From assembly GCA_027311205.1 (NCBI GenBank), contig DAICZI010000051.1, positions 1 through 8,787 on the forward strand: a DNA stretch of 8,787 nucleotides. The letters are read 5' to 3'. The notes beneath the pieces are model-generated. The model saw only the letters and a list, made by a program, of their open reading frames with translations, had not been told where the DNA came from and did not search any database. This stretch comes from Beijerinckiaceae bacterium. GTDB taxonomy: Bacteria; Pseudomonadota; Alphaproteobacteria; Rhizobiales; Beijerinckiaceae. How positions within the stretch are numbered: the stretch's first letter is position 1; every line of letters starts with the position of its first letter. Positions 6,588-8,787 of the stretch are shown here, in pieces. The position numbers were made by a program, and so were the translations under genes.

Positions 6588-7424
6588 ATGCCCCGGTCTT
6601 TCATACTTTGTGCCGATGATCTGGGGCTATCGCCCGCGGTCAGTGCCGGCATTATCGAGGCGGCGGCGCGGCGGCGCATCTCGGCGGCAAGCGCCATGGT
6701 CAACCTGCCGTCATGGCCCGCTGCGGCCCAAGGCTGGAGGCAGGCCTCGCCCACCGCCGGCCTCGGCCTGCATCTCAATCTCACTGTCGGGGCGCCGCTG
6801 TCCGCCTTGCGCGATCAACTGGGCGGGGCAGGGTTTCCTGCCATCGGATTCTGGTTGCGCGGCATGGGGGCCAGCAAGACCATGATACAGGCCCTGCAAC
6901 TTGAGATCGAAGCGCAGCTTGATGCCTTTCAGGCGGCTACCGGCACAATGCCGCGCCATATTGATGGCCACCAGCATGTTCATGTCTTGCCGCCAGTCAG
7001 CGCGGCGCTGCTCAGCGTGTTGCAGAGGCGCGCGCTTGCCCCCTCGCTTTGGCTGCGCAACAGTGCCGACACCACACGGCGCATCCTGCAGCGTGGCGGC
7101 CAGACGGCCAAAGCGCTCAGCGTCAAGGTGCTGGCACGTGGATTTGGCGGCCGCTTGCGCAAGGCGGGCATCACCAGCAATGACGGCTTTGCCGGATTTT
7201 CGGGGTTTGATGCGGCCAGCGATTATGCGGAAGCTTTCAAATCCTATCTCGTGGCGCCCGGCCCGCGCCATCTTGTGATGTGCCATCCGGGCTATGTCGA
7301 TGACGAACTGCACGCCCGCGACCGCGTGACCGCCACACGCCCGCGCGAACTGGAGTTTCTGCTTTCAAACCGCTTTGAGGATTGTCTCGGCGAGCGTGAT
7401 GCCAGGCTCGCCGAGGCGTTTTAG
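6588..7424 (+). CDS. YdjC/ChbG/HpnK-family carbohydrate deacetylase
   Basis: A 278-residue metal-dependent deacetylase of the YdjC family. The catalytic CADDLGL lies at 8-14 with the tandem aspartates 10 and 11. HLNL (62-65), DGHQHVH (126-132) and MCHPGY (231-236) supply the metal-binding and catalytic histidines. Members remove an acetyl group from an amino sugar: chitobiose for ChbG, N-acetyl groups in hopanoid head groups for HpnK, and Und-P-GalNAc for Francisella NaxD. There is no signal peptide, so it acts in the cytoplasm. The frame is open far upstream, but homology begins at MPRSFILCADD, so ATG 6588 is chosen; its ribosome site is weak (GAGACG). Divergence from a polyprenyl-phosphate glycosyltransferase favours a NaxD-like substrate over a hopanoid, since no other hpn gene is present. 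The codons for LGERDARLAE near the C-terminus form a perfect inverted repeat. Confidence 0.9.
   Translation: MPRSFILCADDLGLSPAVSAGIIEAAARRRISAASAMVNLPSWPAAAQGWRQASPTAGLGLHLNLTVGAPLSALRDQLGGAGFPAIGFWLRGMGASKTMIQALQLEIEAQLDAFQAATGTMPRHIDGHQHVHVLPPVSAALLSVLQRRALAPSLWLRNSADTTRRILQRGGQTAKALSVKVLARGFGGRLRKAGITSNDGFAGFSGFDAASDYAEAFKSYLVAPGPRHLVMCHPGYVDDELHARDRVTATRPRELEFLLSNRFEDCLGERDARLAEAF
7386..7422 (+). terminator. Intrinsic terminator-like hairpin inside the 3' end of the deacetylase gene
   Basis: CTCGGCGAGC (7386-7395) and GCTCGCCGAG (7406-7415) form a perfect 10-bp GC-rich stem with a 10-base loop. GCG and then TTTT (7419-7422) follow, the last T being the first base of the TAG stop. This is the shape of a Rho-independent terminator on the plus strand, though the T-run is short. 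Read on the minus strand it would sit just past sodB but lacks a T-run. Confidence 0.5.
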
Positions 7425-7425
7425 C

Positions 7426-7439
7426 AGCCCGGATGGGCT
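7426..7439. terminator. Second short hairpin between deacetylase and sodB
   Basis: AGCCC (7426-7430) and GGGCT (7435-7439) flank a 4-base loop and touch the last base of the sodB stop codon. The stem is only 5 bp and no T-run follows on either strand. It may help end convergent transcription together with the larger hairpin next to it, or it may be chance. Confidence 0.2.
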
Positions 7440-8035
7440 CACTTGATCTTGGCGAACATCTCCGCCACATATTCCCAATTGACGAGGTTCTCGATGAAGG
7501 CCTTCATGTAATCAGGGCGGCGGTTGCGGTAATCGATATAGTAGGAATGTTCCCACACATCGCAACCCAGGATCGGCCGCGCGCCATGCACCAGCGGGCT
7601 TTCACCATTGGCAGATTTCATGATGGTGATCTTGCCGTCCTTGACTGCGAGCCACGCCCAGCCTGAACCAAATTGCGTGACGCCAGCCTGGATGAAATCA
7701 GTTTTCATCTGCTCGACTGAGCCAAGATCACGGATGATTGCTTTTTCCAGCGCGCCGGGGATCGAGCCGCCACCATGGGGCTTCATCCAATGCCAGAAAT
7801 GCAGATGGTTGTAATGCTGGCCAGCATTGTTGAACAGCCCGGCATTCTTGCCAAACGAACCCGTGACGACTTCTTCCAAAGGTTTGCCTTCGAATTCGGT
7901 GCCTTTCATCAGGTTGTTGCCATTGGTCACATAGGCCTGATGATGCTTGTCATGATGAAATTCCAGCGTCTCTTTCGACATATAGGGCTGGAGTGCATCA
8001 TAGGCGTAGGGCAGGGCGGGAAGCTCGAAAGACAT
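7439..8035 (-). CDS. sodB: Superoxide dismutase, Fe type
   Basis: A 198-residue iron/manganese-family superoxide dismutase, full length, converting superoxide to oxygen and hydrogen peroxide in the cytoplasm. The metal ligands are His27 (in EFHHDKHHQAY), His77 (in NNAGQHYNH), and Asp159 and His163 (in DVWEHSYY). Gln73 sits where Fe-SODs carry their active-site glutamine. The later position that is glutamine in Mn-SODs is Gly144 (SANGES), so the iron form is the better reading, although cambialistic enzymes exist. The frame is open upstream, but the family N-terminus MSFELPALPYAYDAL fixes the start at 8035. AGGAG (8044-8048) stands 8 bases before it, a strong ribosome site. The gene is convergent with the deacetylase, with 14 bases between stops, and divergent from a membrane-protein gene. 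It looks monocistronic. Metal choice is the only real uncertainty. Confidence 0.95.
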   Translation of the reverse strand: MSFELPALPYAYDALQPYMSKETLEFHHDKHHQAYVTNGNNLMKGTEFEGKPLEEVVTGSFGKNAGLFNNAGQHYNHLHFWHWMKPHGGGSIPGALEKAIIRDLGSVEQMKTDFIQAGVTQFGSGWAWLAVKDGKITIMKSANGESPLVHGARPILGCDVWEHSYYIDYRNRRPDYMKAFIENLVNWEYVAEMFAKIK

Positions 8036-8251
8036 TGTGAACACTCCTGTGACAAAAAGGTTGCGACTAAAAGCGAGCCGCAAGGAACCTGGCTGGGAAC
8101 CGGGGCTTTGTTCTACCGGCTCGGCTGCAAGGCGGCAATGGCTGCATGCCGTGCCGGAGTGCAAATTTTGTAATGCAGCCAAACCATGTTTTAATTTCGA
8201 CCCCTAAGTTGGGATGTCACGTCAACGGCAATGCGAATCTGGGATCCGGCT
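8036..8251. promoter_or_regulatory. Divergent promoter region of sodB and the downstream membrane-protein gene
   Basis: A 216-base intergenic stretch with no coding signal. On the plus strand TTGTAA (8168-8173), 16 bases, then TTTAAT (8190-8195) is a plausible sigma-70-type promoter about 50 bases before the ATG at 8252. A 9-bp perfect inverted repeat, TGGCTGCAT (8139-8147) and ATGCAGCCA (8173-8181), has its right arm inside the spacer of that promoter. A further GGCTGCA copy lies at 8123-8129. On the minus strand the sodB leader carries TTGCG/CGCAA arms (8061-8065 and 8079-8083), but I could not pick a sodB promoter with confidence. Function is inferred from position. Confidence 0.4.
8139..8181. 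repeat. 9-bp inverted repeat, possible operator or leader hairpin
   Basis: TGGCTGCAT (8139-8147) is matched perfectly by ATGCAGCCA (8173-8181) across 25 bases. The core GGCTGCA also occurs directly repeated 17 bases to the left at 8123-8129. The wide spacing fits a looped or two-site operator better than a tight transcript hairpin. No known regulator consensus is recognised. Confidence 0.35.
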
Positions 8252-8787
8252 ATGAATAAAGCAATGACTTGGCTCGTATTTGCCCTGGGCCTCCTGCTGA
8301 TGGTGCTTGGGAGTGCTTTTCTTTACAATGGCTTCGGGTTGATCGAGATCGAGCGCGGTGCTGCCCAGGTCAGCGCCGGTGCCAGCCTGCTGGCCGGCGG
8401 CGTTGTGACTTTGGGCTTTTCGGTGATTCTCATGCAGATGCAAGAGGCTATCGCCATGTTCACCCGACAGGGCAGGGCGCAGCCGCAGCGCTCTGACCGC
8501 AACGAAGTCGCGCCTGAAGACGAAACCAGCCTGCCGATCATGGCGGCGGGTGGCACTGCGGGCGCTGGCGCGGCGGTGGCGGCCGGCATGGCAGGTTTTG
8601 ATAACAAGTCTTTCCATAAACCAGTTCAGGAAGAGGCCGCCAGCCCGCCTGCACCAACAGTTCCAGCCGAACTGGCGGCGGTCGCCCAACCGGTCGAGCC
8701 GAATTTCGGCATGGCGATGCCCACAGCCGAACCGCCGATCGGCGACACGCCCAAAGCTGCTCCCGCTGTCGAGCCCGTAGTTGAACC
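8252..8787 (+). CDS. Two-helix membrane protein with Pro/Ala-rich tail, 3' end beyond window
   Basis: An open frame from ATG 8252 runs through the window end without a stop (178 codons visible). Residues 6-27 form a hydrophobic helix (TWLVFALGLLLMVLG core). A short loop YNGFGLIEIERGAAQVSAG follows, then a second helix at about 43-62. After MQMQEAIAMF the chain turns soluble: a charged stretch, a Gly/Ala-rich run MAAGGTAGAGAAVAAGMAGF (97-116), then a Pro/Ala/Glu-rich region to the edge. The two-helix start with an IERG loop resembles uncharacterised rhizobial inner-membrane proteins I have seen annotated as hypothetical. The visible hydrophobic pattern suggests the long tail is cytoplasmic, but topology is inferred. 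The ribosome site is weak (GGGA about 8 bases upstream). ATG 8264 is an alternative start. Function unknown; the Pro-rich part may be a disordered linker to a domain outside the window. Confidence 0.75.
   Translation, partial: MNKAMTWLVFALGLLLMVLGSAFLYNGFGLIEIERGAAQVSAGASLLAGGVVTLGFSVILMQMQEAIAMFTRQGRAQPQRSDRNEVAPEDETSLPIMAAGGTAGAGAAVAAGMAGFDNKSFHKPVQEEAASPPAPTVPAELAAVAQPVEPNFGMAMPTAEPPIGDTPKAAPAVEPVVE

Noticed and set aside
6518..6784. N-terminal extension of the glycosyltransferase by 89 codons
   Set aside because: The extension is Arg/Ala-rich and lies antisense to the start of the deacetylase gene. Family similarity and the GGAGG site at 6536-6540 point to a start at 6517 or 6523.
8036..8182. 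N-terminal extension of sodB by 49 codons
   Set aside because: The SOD family starts at MSFELPALPY, and AGGAG is 8 bases before that ATG. The extension is Ser/Cys/Gln-rich and lies in the intergenic region.
8222..8689. A 155-codon open frame on the minus strand at the right end
   Set aside because: Its translation shows no recognisable family. The plus-strand frame from 8252 gives two good membrane helices and is open to the window edge.
1..8787. tRNA, rRNA, CRISPR arrays, insertion sequences or phage genes
   Set aside because: I found no cloverleaf-like or rRNA-like sequence, no regularly spaced repeats, no transposase or integrase motifs, and no terminal inverted repeats with target duplications.

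Overview
The window is gene-dense, GC-rich DNA with tightly packed genes. It looks alphaproteobacterial, most likely Hyphomicrobiales (Rhizobiales). This rests on the protein families: split XdhC-type Moco maturation genes, a MoeA-like molybdopterin-binding protein followed by a MocA-type nucleotidyltransferase, an alpha-type Fe-SOD, and a two-helix membrane protein of a rhizobial kind. The taxonomic call is inference from recognised family style; no marker gene is present.

Layout. (1) Positions 1-2457, plus strand: a chain of overlapping genes for maturation of molybdenum hydroxylases (xanthine/CO dehydrogenase class). It holds the 3' end of a CoxI/XdhC N-terminal-domain gene, a separate XdhC C-terminal-domain gene, a MoeA/MoaB-like molybdopterin-binding gene, and a MobA/MocA-like nucleotidyltransferase. 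The third gene carries an in-frame TAA at codon 37 (978-980), with homologous-looking sequence in the same frame on both sides. It is either a real nonsense mutation or a sequence error. (2) Positions 2479-6517, minus strand, transcribed right to left: a polyprenyl-phosphate-type family 2 glycosyltransferase, then murJ (lipid II flippase family) 4 bases later, then a soluble cytochrome P450 after a 117-base gap. (3) Positions 6588-7424, plus strand, divergent from the glycosyltransferase: a YdjC/ChbG/HpnK-family deacetylase. Its last codons form a perfect 10-bp hairpin followed by TTTT, which looks like a terminator inside the coding region. (4) Positions 7439-8035, minus strand: an Fe-type superoxide dismutase, convergent with the deacetylase. 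(5) From 8252 to the window end, plus strand: a two-helix membrane protein with a Pro/Ala-rich tail that runs off the window. It faces away from sodB across a 216-base intergenic region with a 9-bp inverted repeat and one plausible promoter.

How the genes may work together. The first block would prepare molybdopterin-cytosine-dinucleotide cofactor and hand it to a molybdenum hydroxylase, presumably encoded upstream. In the middle, a GtrB/ArnC-like transferase next to a YdjC deacetylase resembles the known Und-P-sugar synthesis and deacetylation pair (FlmF2 and NaxD in Francisella). The adjacent MurJ-family flippase makes a lipid-linked envelope glycan role plausible, but murJ may only be the housekeeping copy. 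I see no RNA genes, insertion sequences, CRISPR or phage genes. Most of the window is ordinary chromosomal content, and I found no clearly new system.
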